DNA of 32,769 nucleotides. Source: an uncultured Collinsella sp. GTDB lineage: Bacteria; Actinomycetota; Coriobacteriia; Coriobacteriales; Coriobacteriaceae. Below are positions 15,436 through 22,687 of the stretch, in pieces. The position numbers and the translations under genes were made by a program. The first letter of the stretch is position 1; each line of letters begins with the position of its first letter. The stretch is taken from assembly GCA_902492855.1 (NCBI GenBank), contig CABUMU010000003.1, forward strand, positions 1 through 32,769, written 5' to 3'. The notes beneath the pieces are model-generated. The model saw only the letters and a program-made list of their open reading frames with translations, made no database searches and was not told where the DNA came from.

Positions 15436-16191
15436 CTATTTTGTAGCTTTTGACGAGCCTCCGCTCGCCTTTTGGTATTCATCCTTAAAGGCCTTGAACA
15501 TGCCGCGCGTCTTGCCGAGCTGCTTGCCCAGCGCGCGACTACCCTTGTCCACGGCAACCGATCCCTTGTCGTCGAGCACCTTGGCGCCCTTTTTGACCTT
15601 GTCGCCCACCACGACGCTGGCCTCGGCAGCTTTGGCAGCCGCACCGCCCGAATACCCGAGCGACTTGACCTCGTCTGAGACGACCATCGCGCCGTTCTCA
15701 TAGCCGCGCAGCATCGTCGGCGGCACCTGCGTGTCACCAACCAAAACACTCGAAGCAGCACCGGCGGTCACATAGAATGCCTGCACGATGCCCGAACGCG
15801 GCTTGAACTCCACATCCGAGCAATAGCCCACGACGTCGCCCGATTCCGTGCGCACGTCCATACCGACCCAGATGATGCAATCGTCCAGGTTGATGTCGAG
15901 GCGCTTGGCGGCGGCGGCATCGTACGTGTCCTTGACGTCATCGACCGCAATGGCGCCCTCGTAGACACCAATGGCGTCGAGCGCTACGAATCGGTCGGGA
16001 CGCTCGATCATACCCGCGATATCGGACTGGCGGACCATAAAGCCGACCACGCGCGTACCGCCCGGGGTAAAGACCGGAAAGTGAATCTTTCCGAGCTTTT
16101 TAGGGCTGCGCGGCGTGCCGTCCTTTTTGGTGCGCTTGTCCTCGGTAGGCTTGCGATAGATCTTGGCGCCGACAAAATCCCCGGCGCGCAT
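15436..16191 (-). CDS. PRC-barrel domain protein
   Basis: Cytoplasmic protein of 251 aa with no membrane helix. PRC-barrel-like beta regions appear at about 1-80 (DFVGAKIYRKP ... GKIHFPVFTPGGTRVVGFMV) and about 105-170 (VRTESGDVVGYCSDVEFKP). The tail is Lys/Ala-rich with a likely amphipathic helix (DKVKKGAKVLDDKGSVAVDK). PRC-barrels occur in RNA-processing and photosynthetic proteins and as adaptor modules; no enzymatic role is implied. Its ATG overlaps the stop of the YtxH gene (TAATG), so the two are co-translated. A PRC barrel also heads the MgtE_N protein about 2 kb downstream. The function is unknown. Confidence 0.8.
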   Translation of the reverse strand: MRAGDFVGAKIYRKPTEDKRTKKDGTPRSPKKLGKIHFPVFTPGGTRVVGFMVRQSDIAGMIERPDRFVALDAIGVYEGAIAVDDVKDTYDAAAAKRLDINLDDCIIWVGMDVRTESGDVVGYCSDVEFKPRSGIVQAFYVTAGAASSVLVGDTQVPPTMLRGYENGAMVVSDEVKSLGYSGGAAAKAAEASVVVGDKVKKGAKVLDDKGSVAVDKGSRALGKQLGKTRGMFKAFKDEYQKASGGSSKATK

Positions 16192-16580
16192 TATGCCTCG
16201 GTCGAGGGCTCCGCAGCCTCGGTATCAGCCTCGACGGCGTTCTCGACCACGACGTCGGCGGCAGGCGTCACGTTGCCGCCCGAAATGGCGTCGTTGAGCT
16301 GCTCGCGCAGCTGGTCCATGCGCTCGCGGGCCAGGTCGACCTTGGCGCGCAGGTCATCGGTCTTGGCGTCGACCATCGGGCCAAAGTCATTCACCGCAGC
16401 ACGGGCCTCCTCGGCGCTGTGCTCGTAGGTGTCGCGCATATTGTCCCAGGCGTCGTTGGCGATATCGGCAGCCATGGCGCGGGTCTCGGCGCCCGAACGC
16501 GGGGCCAGAGCAACGCCGACAATAGCGCCGGCAGCGGCACCAAAAAGTGCGCCGGAGACAAAGCTGAAAGTCTTACCCAT
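16191..16580 (-). CDS. YtxH-domain small membrane protein
   Basis: Protein of 129 aa with one N-terminal membrane helix containing the YtxH pattern FVSGALFGAAAGAIVGVALAP followed by RSGAETR (about 5-32), then a long charged helix (about 35-100) and an acidic Ala-rich tail. YtxH proteins are associated with general stress in Firmicutes; their biochemistry is unknown. The start at 16580 is chosen over upstream ATGs because GGAGAGG lies 7 bases before it; the frame upstream has no site. It is first in an operon with the PRC-barrel gene, and a perfect TATAAT lies 52 bases upstream of the start. Confidence 0.8.
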   Translation of the reverse strand: MGKTFSFVSGALFGAAAGAIVGVALAPRSGAETRAMAADIANDAWDNMRDTYEHSAEEARAAVNDFGPMVDAKTDDLRAKVDLARERMDQLREQLNDAISGGNVTPAADVVVENAVEADTEAAEPSTEA

Positions 16581-16631
16581 GATCATTCCTCTCCTGCGGG
16601 CACGTCGGTGCCCACCGTTTGAATGCTGTCC

Positions 16632-16637
16632 ATTATA
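16632..16637 (-). promoter_or_regulatory. -10 box upstream of the YtxH gene
   Basis: Consensus TATAAT on the minus strand, 52 bases before the ATG at 16580. No recognisable -35 box at 17 bases, so promoter strength or sigma type is uncertain. Confidence 0.5.
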
Positions 16638-16716
16638 CCCGCAGCGCATCACTTGCCGCTCCGCTCATCTGTGTACGGCAAAGGCGCAGGTACGTGATGG
16701 TGATAAACGCGTAGGC

Positions 16717-17550
16717 CTACTCCTGGGGCATAGCCGGCATGGCCACCGTGGCACCCGGGTCCTCGCCGGCGCCGTCCACGAGCGGCAGGCCGCCCTCATG
16801 CGCAGGTCCTGCCGGAACCGTCGCCGCACCGCCAAAGACGGCAGCGGAGGCCTCGTGGTTCTCGGCAACCGCACCCTCGGTATCAATCGCCACCTGGGGC
16901 TCGTCGTCAAAGTTGGGGACACCTTGGGGCTCGGTGGGAACGGGCTCGGCGGTCGCATCGGCAACGGGCTCGGCGTCGACCGGCACATCGCCCTCGTCAG
17001 CGCCCTCGTCCTCGGCAGCATCTTCGCCGTTCGCAGCGGCGACGGCCTCGTGAGGATCCTTGCCCTCGGCCTCGGCGCGCATGCCCAGCACCAGGTTGCG
17101 CAGGCCCGCGACCGTGCCCTCCACGTCGGGGGCAGGCTGGTCGGCGTGCAGATAGGCCCAGTCCATCATAAAGGTGGCCGAAGACAGCGCACCGATGGCC
17201 AGCGCGTCGTCGGGGCACGAAAGCTCAACCTCAAAGACGCGCTCGTCGTGCTCGCTTACGCGCGTGCGGCCGCACGAGATGCTACCGGCAAGACCGGTCT
17301 CGTTCATGAGCTCGACCGTCACATGCTCCAGCAGGTGGCAGAGCTCGGTCTGGCCCATACAGTCCTGGAACTCGCGACCCGAATCGCCCAGGCACAGATG
17401 CTTGGCAATCGCGGGCACCAGGTAGTACACGCGCGCCGTGGCCTCGATATCCTCCGAGGTCATGAGCGGCATGCCGGGGTTCACCAGCACGTGCGCGCAG
17501 ATCTTGTCCTCGCTGACGGTGACCTTAAGGATGTTGAACAGGCCTGCCAT
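16717..17550 (-). CDS. Free-standing protein resembling the cyanophycin synthetase N-terminal domain, with acidic tail
   Basis: 277 aa. The first 155 residues form a compact domain whose HLLEHVTVELM (72-82) with a preceding Cys/Gly-rich stretch recalls the N-terminal domain of cyanophycin synthetase (pattern HLIEHVALELQ). No ATP-grasp or Mur-ligase domain follows. Instead residues about 165-277 are a low-complexity Glu/Asp/Ala/Pro tail (DAAEDEGADEGD and similar). In cyanophycin synthetase the N-domain binds the growing polymer, so a glycan- or peptide-binding role is possible but speculative. The ATG has GGGGAG upstream and follows the CorC-family gene by 24 bases, suggesting one transcript. 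There is no signal peptide. Confidence 0.65.
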   Translation of the reverse strand: MAGLFNILKVTVSEDKICAHVLVNPGMPLMTSEDIEATARVYYLVPAIAKHLCLGDSGREFQDCMGQTELCHLLEHVTVELMNETGLAGSISCGRTRVSEHDERVFEVELSCPDDALAIGALSSATFMMDWAYLHADQPAPDVEGTVAGLRNLVLGMRAEAEGKDPHEAVAAANGEDAAEDEGADEGDVPVDAEPVADATAEPVPTEPQGVPNFDDEPQVAIDTEGAVAENHEASAAVFGGAATVPAGPAHEGGLPLVDGAGEDPGATVAMPAMPQE

Positions 17551-17574
17551 AACTCTCCCCTACTCTTCCTTGTC

Positions 17575-18948
17575 CTACTCGTCGCCGTCGTGCGGATTCG
17601 CGGAACCCGCACCCGACGTCGTCGGCTCGTCTACCGAAGACTCGGAATCCTTCTTATCGGTTTCGGCCGGAGCAATCACGCGAATGAGCGAGATGCGCTG
17701 GCCACGCATCGACTGCACCTTGAACTTGTACCCCGCGACCTCAAACACCTCTCCGATGTCGGGCACCGAGTCACAAAGCTCCAAAATCCAGCCGGCGATG
17801 GTCTCATAATCATCGCTTTCCTCAAGCGGCCAACCAAGCTCAATCGCGTCATCGCACGAAAAACGCCCATCAACGAGCCACTCGCGGCGCGAAAGGCGCG
17901 TGAGATACTTGTTGTCGGGGTCGAACTCGTCCTCGATCTCGCCGACGATCTCCTCGACGATGTCCTCGATGGTGATGATGCCGGCCGTGCCGCCGTACTC
18001 GTCCACGACCACTACGATCTGGTCGTGCGAAGTCTGCATCTCGGACAGCAGCGGCAGGATGTCCTTGGTATCGGGCACAAAAGTGGCGTCGCGCAGGTAA
18101 TCGGCGATGAGTTGGTCGCCCTTGCCGTCGAGCGCGGGCTGAATTAGGTCCTTGATGTGCGCGATGCCCGCGACGTTGTCGGGATCCTCGTGATAGACGG
18201 GGATTCGGCTGAAGCCGGTCTGGCGCATGGTGGACAGCACGTCGGCGACGGTCTCGTCGTCCTCGCACATGGTGGTGTCCACGCGCGGCACCATGACCTC
18301 GCGGGCAACGGTGTCGCCCAGGTCGAAGATCTCGTGGATCATGCGCTTTTCCTCGTCGAGCAGGTCGTCCTGCTCCGAGACCATGTACTTGATCTCTTCC
18401 TCCGAGACGTTTTGGCGGTCGTCGGCGCTCTTGATGCGCAGAATGCGGGCCAGGCCATCGGAACAAGCGCCGGTCAGCCACACGAGCGGACGGGCAATCT
18501 TTTGGAAAAACGACAACGGCCCCACGACTTGCTTGGACACGCCCTCGGCATTGGCCAGGCCGATGCGCTTGGGGACGAGCTCGCCGATCACGATGGATAC
18601 GAAGGCGACCGCGACGGTGATGATGACCGGCGCCAGGCCACGCGCGATGGCGGAGAGCGGCGCGATGCCAAAACTCATGAGCCACGTGGCGAGCGGGTCG
18701 GACAGACTCGTCGAGGCGACGGCGGACGAGGCGAAGCCCACGAGCGTGATGGCGACCTGGATGGTGGCGAGCAGCCGGTCGGAGTCGGCAGCCAGCTTAA
18801 TGGCACGCTCGGCGCGCTTGTCGCCTTCCTCGGCCTCGTGCTCCAGCACGGCGCGCTTGGCCGTGGTGAGCGCCATCTCGGACATAGAGAAGTAGCCGTT
18901 GATGAGAGTCAGGACGAGCGTGGTAATAAGAGAGATGGTTATGTCCAT
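17575..18948 (-). CDS. CNNM/CorC-HlyC family membrane protein
   Basis: 457 aa. A DUF21 membrane domain (about 1-190, starting LITTLVLTLINGYFSMSEMAL, with VIGELVPKRIGLANAE) is followed by a CBS pair (about 205-330, VPRVDTTM, GFSRIPVYHEDPDNVAGIAHIKDL, VVVDEYGGTAGIITIEDIVEEIVGEI) and a CorC_HlyC domain (about 345-425). The acidic C-terminal tail is disordered. Proteins of this family (MpfA, YhdP, CNNM) export or control Mg2+, sometimes Co2+; the old hemolysin name is historical. The start codon has no good Shine-Dalgarno at normal distance (a GGAGG lies 17 bases upstream). It is probably cotranscribed with the following 277-aa gene. Confidence 0.92.
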   Translation of the reverse strand: MDITISLITTLVLTLINGYFSMSEMALTTAKRAVLEHEAEEGDKRAERAIKLAADSDRLLATIQVAITLVGFASSAVASTSLSDPLATWLMSFGIAPLSAIARGLAPVIITVAVAFVSIVIGELVPKRIGLANAEGVSKQVVGPLSFFQKIARPLVWLTGACSDGLARILRIKSADDRQNVSEEEIKYMVSEQDDLLDEEKRMIHEIFDLGDTVAREVMVPRVDTTMCEDDETVADVLSTMRQTGFSRIPVYHEDPDNVAGIAHIKDLIQPALDGKGDQLIADYLRDATFVPDTKDILPLLSEMQTSHDQIVVVVDEYGGTAGIITIEDIVEEIVGEIEDEFDPDNKYLTRLSRREWLVDGRFSCDDAIELGWPLEESDDYETIAGWILELCDSVPDIGEVFEVAGYKFKVQSMRGQRISLIRVIAPAETDKKDSESSVDEPTTSGAGSANPHDGDE

Positions 18949-19062
18949 CGGGAGTTTCTCGAACCTCCAAGATTCGGGACGTTAGGTAGTAAGCGTAGGT
19001 GACGGATAGGGCAGTTGCGCCCGGCGGCCGCCTGGATAGGTCCGCGGGCACAGACGCGATCG

Positions 19063-19746
19063 CTAGATTACGAAGAGGATCACCGCCATGAACTGGAAGA
19101 TGCTGCCGGCGAGTACCCACAGGTGAAACACGCTGTGAAGATAGCGCACGTTTTTGGCGATATAGAACGGCACGCCCGCGGTGTAGCACACGCCGCCGAC
19201 GGCGAGCAGGGCAAGTGCCACGGGGTTGAGCAGCGCCACAAGTTCGGGCAGCTTAAAGACAACGAGCCAGCCCATCAGCAGGTAGACCAGGCCGCTTACC
19301 CAGTGCGGCTGGCGCTCGCGCATAAAGCACTCGAGGGCGATGCCGATAATGGCGATGGCCCATACGGCAAAGAACAGCACAGCGCCGCCGTCGTTTGCGA
19401 GCGTGATGAGGCAAAACGGCGTATAGCTGCCCGCAATGAGCAGGTAGATGCAGCTGTGGTCGATGATGCGAAACACGCGCTTGGCGCGCGCGGGCTGAAT
19501 CGCGTGGTAGAGCGTGGAGGCTAGGTATTCGAGGATAATGCTGACGCCATAGACAATTGCCGCGGCCATGTGGGCTGGGCCTCCGCCGCGCAGGGCGGCG
19601 AATACGATCAGGAGCACCAGGCCCGCGATACCCAGCAGGCAGCCGACACCATGGGTGACGGAGTTCATGATCTCCTCGCCCACCGTGTAGTGTGGAACGG
19701 CCGCGGTCTTGGGTCGCGGCTTAGAACTGTCGCTCGAATCGGACAT
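19063..19746 (-). CDS. Hemolysin III / PAQR family membrane protein
   Basis: 227 aa with seven predicted membrane helices and the family signatures: TVGEEIMNSVTHGVG at the start, LYHAIQPARAKRVFRIIDHSCIYLLIAGSYTPF in the middle (conserved His and Asp of the presumed metal site) and HSVFHLWVLAGSIFQF at the C-terminus with the two late His. Bacterial members are related to eukaryotic adiponectin receptors, which are membrane hydrolases; the bacterial role is not established. The start is the ATG at 19746, 10 bases after GGAGG; an in-frame TTG at 19764 is less likely. It is a single gene, divergent from the alpha/beta hydrolase. Confidence 0.92.
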   Translation of the reverse strand: MSDSSDSSKPRPKTAAVPHYTVGEEIMNSVTHGVGCLLGIAGLVLLIVFAALRGGGPAHMAAAIVYGVSIILEYLASTLYHAIQPARAKRVFRIIDHSCIYLLIAGSYTPFCLITLANDGGAVLFFAVWAIAIIGIALECFMRERQPHWVSGLVYLLMGWLVVFKLPELVALLNPVALALLAVGGVCYTAGVPFYIAKNVRYLHSVFHLWVLAGSIFQFMAVILFVI

Positions 19747-19853
19747 GCCGGTTACATCCTCCAACGTAAAGAGTTCTCAACACTATATCAAAGCGTCTGG
19801 GTACGTGCGAAATTTGTACCATACGTGACCCTTTGTTTACCCATTCTTTGCTT

Positions 19854-19867
19854 GTTGACGCATCAAC
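19854..19867. promoter_or_regulatory. Operator palindrome 1, GTTGACGCATCAAC
   Basis: Perfect 5-base arms GTTGA/TCAAC over CGCA. It overlaps the -35 box TTGACG (19855-19860), which is followed after exactly 17 bases by CATAAT (19878-19883), giving a credible promoter for the plus-strand hydrolase gene. Confidence 0.6.
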
Positions 19868-19898
19868 GGCGAACGTCCATAATGCGCTTGCATTAAAT

Positions 19899-19912
19899 GT
19901 TGATGTATTAAC
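19899..19912. promoter_or_regulatory. Operator palindrome 2, GTTGATGTATTAAC
   Basis: Second copy of the pattern GTTGAYGYATYAAC, 45 bases downstream of the first (about four helical turns) and 20 bases before the ATG. Two similar sites around one start site are typical of a dimeric repressor. Confidence 0.55.
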
Positions 19913-19932
19913 ATCTCATAGGAAAGCTTCTT

Positions 19933-20898
19933 ATGTCTCAAAACGCACGTTCCCATCGAAAGCTCAAGATAGCCGGCGTCGTTGCGTTGGCGCTCGTTGT
20001 CACGTTGCTCGGATTTGCCGGCAACTTCTTGTTTGACTTTGCCCTGAATCCCCAAGCGCCGTACACCATGAAGATGATGCAGGATAGCAAGAACGACAAA
20101 AAAGGTGAGCAGCCGGATACCGAGGAAACCGAGGCGCGGGCGTGGTTTAAAGAGAATCGCGAGAGCAGCAGCCTCACCGCAGATGACGGAACCGAACTTG
20201 CCGCCTGGTATTTTGCGGCGCCGGAAAGCACCCATGATTACGCTGTCTGCCTGCATGGATATACCAACGAGCCCATCGGTATGGCCCGATACGTCAAACG
20301 ATTCCATGACCGCGGCATGAACGTACTCGCACCCGCCGCCCGCGCCCACGAGCGCTCCGGCGGCGACTATATCGGCATGGGCTGGCCCGAGCGCCTCGAC
20401 GTCGTCGCATGGATCGAGCGAATCGTTCAGACTGACCCCGAGGCGCGCATCCTGGTCTTTGGCGAGTCGATGGGCGCGGCAACCGCCATGAACGTCGCGG
20501 GGGAATCTCTGCCCGCAAACGTGAAATGCATTATAGAGGACTGCGGTTATACGAGTGTTTGGGACGAGTTTTCTCTGCAGCTCAAGGACGTGTTCGGCCT
20601 GCCCAGCTTTCCCTTGCTCGATGTAGCAAACTTGGTGTGCAACGTGCGCGCGGGCTATGACTTTCATAAGGCGAGCAGCGTAGAGCAACTCAAACACGCG
20701 ACGGTTCCCATGTTGTTTATCCACGGCGACCAGGACACCTTTGTGCCGTACGACATGCTCGACCAAAACTACGAGGCGTGCGCCAGCAAGGTCAAGCAAA
20801 AGCTCACCATCCATGGCGCCACCCACGCCAAGAGCGCGCAAATTGACCCCGAGCTCTACTGGAGCACAGTCAACAACTTCCTCGACGAGTATTTTTAG
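19933..20898 (+). CDS. Membrane-anchored alpha/beta hydrolase
   Basis: 321 aa. A short basic N-terminus and one hydrophobic helix (about 11-36) anchor it with the catalytic domain outside. The serine hydrolase triad is visible: nucleophile Ser179 in FGESMGA, Asp268 in HGDQDTFVP and His298 in GATHAKS. The oxyanion-side HGYTNEPIGM is the usual HG motif. It resembles the extracytoplasmic lipase/esterase-like hydrolases common in Gram-positives; the substrate is unknown. AGGA lies 10 bases before the ATG. It has a dedicated promoter with two operator palindromes, so expression is probably controlled by a repressor encoded elsewhere. A terminator follows at 21064. Confidence 0.9.
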   Translation: MSQNARSHRKLKIAGVVALALVVTLLGFAGNFLFDFALNPQAPYTMKMMQDSKNDKKGEQPDTEETEARAWFKENRESSSLTADDGTELAAWYFAAPESTHDYAVCLHGYTNEPIGMARYVKRFHDRGMNVLAPAARAHERSGGDYIGMGWPERLDVVAWIERIVQTDPEARILVFGESMGAATAMNVAGESLPANVKCIIEDCGYTSVWDEFSLQLKDVFGLPSFPLLDVANLVCNVRAGYDFHKASSVEQLKHATVPMLFIHGDQDTFVPYDMLDQNYEACASKVKQKLTIHGATHAKSAQIDPELYWSTVNNFLDEYF

Positions 20899-20935
20899 GC
20901 AAATAGTACGGTTTACTGGTCTATCTGACCCCCTG

Positions 20936-21067
20936 TTTTCGGAAGTGCGGGGAAAATCGCGGGAAGCTCAACCAGACCACAGTTTTACCAACAATTTATC
21001 AGGGGTTTTGTTGCTAAAAAACGGTTTGTGGTCGGCGGTATTCGATTTTTCACCGCACTTCCGAAAA
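20936..21067. repeat. Palindromic intergenic element
   Basis: Outer arms 20936-20957 and 21045-21067 are inverted repeats (TTTTCGGAAGTGCGG then a near-match); inner arms GACCACA (20975-20981) / TGTGGTC (21027-21033) and CAACAA / TTGTTG continue the fold to a central AT-rich loop. No coding capacity. It fills most of the gap after the hydrolase gene. Confidence 0.6.
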
Positions 21068-21102
21068 GCCGCCCGCGGGCGCTGTGCTCACGGGCGGCTT
21101 TT
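21064..21102. terminator. Bidirectional intrinsic terminator
   Basis: AAAAGCCGCCCG and CGGGCGGCTTTT pair around a 15-base loop. T-runs flank it on both strands, so it can serve both the plus-strand hydrolase and the converging DUF362 gene. Its left edge overlaps the end of the palindromic element. Confidence 0.85.
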
Positions 21103-21149
21103 GCTAACGTTGCGCTACAAATGCGCTTGTTTTGTCCAATAGCTAGGCG

Positions 21150-22355
21150 CTACTTGACCTCGATGAGCTCGTACTCGCTCGTGCCCAGGCCGATTTTTTC
21201 GGCGTGCGCGATGCACGCGCGCCAGTCGGTGTCGGGATGCGTGATGCAGAAGGGGTCGCGCGCCTGCTCGCCCTCCAGATGCTCGTGATTGTGCTCCATC
21301 TTGGCCGCGCTATCGGTGAGCTCGGTGTTGGGCAGCGGCTCGGATGCCATGACGGCATCGGCGCAGGCCTGGTCGATGGCGACCGGGTCGAAGCTCGCGA
21401 ACATGCCGATGTCGTTGACGATAGGCGTGTCGTTTTCGGGATGGCAATCGCAGTTGGGGCTGATATCCATGGCAAGCGAGATATGGAAGTTCGGGCGGCC
21501 GTCGACGACGGCCTTGGTGTACTCGGCGATCTTGCAGTTGAGCACGTCGGCCGCGGCTTCATAGCCGGGCTTGATGGCGTCCTGGTTGCACACGCCGATG
21601 CAGCGGCCGCAGCCCACGCAGCGATCGTGGTCGATGGCAGCCACGTGCACCGTGCGAGTAGCGCCGTTGGCAAGCTCGCGCTCGCGGGTGTCGTCGAACG
21701 AGATAGCGTTGTGCGCGCAGATTTTCTCGCAGGCATGGCAGCCAACGCAGTGCTCGGTCGCGACGTTCGGCTTGCCGGCGGCATGCTGCTCCATCTTGCC
21801 GGCACGGCTGCCGCCGCCCATGCCCAGGTTCTTCATGGCGCCGCCAAAGCCGGCCTGCTCATGACCTTTAAAGTGGGTGAGGCTGATCACAATATCGGCG
21901 TCCATGAGTGCCTGGCCGATCTTGGCCTCGTGCACGTACTCGCCGCCCTCGACCGGGACGAGCGCCTCGTCGGTACCCTTGAGGCCGTCGGCGATGATGA
22001 TCTGGCAGCCCGTGGCATACGGGGTAAAGCCGTTCTGATAAGCGGTGTCGATGTGCTCGAGCGCGTTTTTGCGGCTACCGACGTAGAGCGTGTTGCAGTC
22101 GGTGAGGAAGGGCTTGCCGCCCAGCTCCTTCACGACATCCGCGACGGCACGGGCGTAGTTGGGGCGCAAAAAGCTCAGGTTGCCCAACTCGCCAAAGTGA
22201 ATCTTGATGGCGACGAACTTGTTCTCAAAGTCGATCTGCTCAATTCCGGCGCGGCGGATGAGGCGCTTGAGTTTGTCGAGCTGGCTCTCGCGAGCATGTG
22301 TGCGCAGGTTGGTGAAGTACACCTTAGCGGGTGCTGCGGGTGCAGTTGCGGTCAT
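21150..22355 (-). CDS. DUF362 protein with two 4Fe-4S clusters
   Basis: 401 aa. A DUF362 domain (about 10-195 and 265-400) is interrupted by a ferredoxin-type insert with HCVGCHACEKICAHNA (202-217) and RCVGCGRCIGVCNQDA (245-260), each providing CxxCxxCxxxC for a 4Fe-4S cluster. DUF362 features include KIHFGELGNLSFLRP and HFKGHEQAGFGGAMKNLGMG. Many anaerobes carry such proteins; an oxidoreductase or electron-carrier role is assumed but the substrate is unknown. There is no signal peptide, so it is cytoplasmic. GAGGGG precedes the ATG by 8 bases. It is a single gene with a possible direct-repeat regulator site upstream. Confidence 0.93.
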   Translation of the reverse strand: MTATAPAAPAKVYFTNLRTHARESQLDKLKRLIRRAGIEQIDFENKFVAIKIHFGELGNLSFLRPNYARAVADVVKELGGKPFLTDCNTLYVGSRKNALEHIDTAYQNGFTPYATGCQIIIADGLKGTDEALVPVEGGEYVHEAKIGQALMDADIVISLTHFKGHEQAGFGGAMKNLGMGGGSRAGKMEQHAAGKPNVATEHCVGCHACEKICAHNAISFDDTRERELANGATRTVHVAAIDHDRCVGCGRCIGVCNQDAIKPGYEAAADVLNCKIAEYTKAVVDGRPNFHISLAMDISPNCDCHPENDTPIVNDIGMFASFDPVAIDQACADAVMASEPLPNTELTDSAAKMEHNHEHLEGEQARDPFCITHPDTDWRACIAHAEKIGLGTSEYELIEVK

Positions 22356-22406
22356 AGATCTATCCCCTCGGTCTATATGGCGTTACAGACATAAGAGGAT
22401 GGTACC

Positions 22407-22425
22407 AGTTAAAGCAGAGTTAAAG
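22407..22425. promoter_or_regulatory. Direct repeat AGTTAAAG-n3-AGTTAAAG
   Basis: Two exact 8-base copies (22407-22414 and 22418-22425) with an 11-base period, immediately beside TTGACT on the minus strand. One-turn spacing is typical of OmpR/PhoB-type regulator sites. It lies 52-70 bases upstream of the DUF362 start. Confidence 0.4.
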
Positions 22426-22439
22426 TCAAGTACGGCACC

Positions 22440-22526
22440 TAGTCATTGGGGACAGACTTAAATGACTGAAACCACTCATTGGGGACGGACTTAAAACCAC
22501 TCATTGGGGACGGACTTAAATGAGTG
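22440..22526. repeat. Three tandem GGGGAC hairpin units (copies 2-4)
   Basis: Unit 22441-22467: AGTCATT / AATGACT around GGGGACAGACTTA. Unit from 22474: ACTCATT with core GGGGACGGACTTA and a decayed right arm. Unit 22498-22526: CACTCATT / AATGAGTG around GGGGACGGACTTA. The arm sequences differ between units but remain self-complementary. Confidence 0.75.
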
Positions 22527-22547
22527 CCTCGCCACCTGGCAGCTAGG

Positions 22548-22681
22548 GGCGCGCCGTCACGTTTGTGGCGGCGCGCCTTGGTTTGGCGGCGCGTTCTAGC
22601 GTGGCCACAATCTGGTTTGATGGCGTGCCCTGGTGTGGCGGCGTTGACGGCGTGCCCTGGCGTGACGGAGCGTCCTGGCGC
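22548..22681. repeat. GC-rich hairpin plus degenerate 18-base tandem repeat
   Basis: GGCGCGCC at 22548-22555 and 22570-22577 can form a hairpin. From 22566 to about 22681 a unit close to TGGCGGCGTGCCCTGGYG recurs about six times, with one shortened and one lengthened copy. The 332-base gap between the DUF362 and methyltransferase genes holds these, the GGGGAC units and the direct repeat, and no gene I can support. Confidence 0.5.
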
Positions 22682-22687
22682 GGACCG

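Noticed and set aside
16429..18147. 572-codon open frame on the plus strand
   Set aside because: It runs antisense across three well-supported genes (CorC, 277-aa protein, YtxH). It is Arg/His/Gly-rich with no domain and reflects the GC-rich codon bias of the opposite strand.
22440..22526. CRISPR array
   Set aside because: Three repeat-like units, but repeats are short, arms vary and there are no regular spacers or cas genes.
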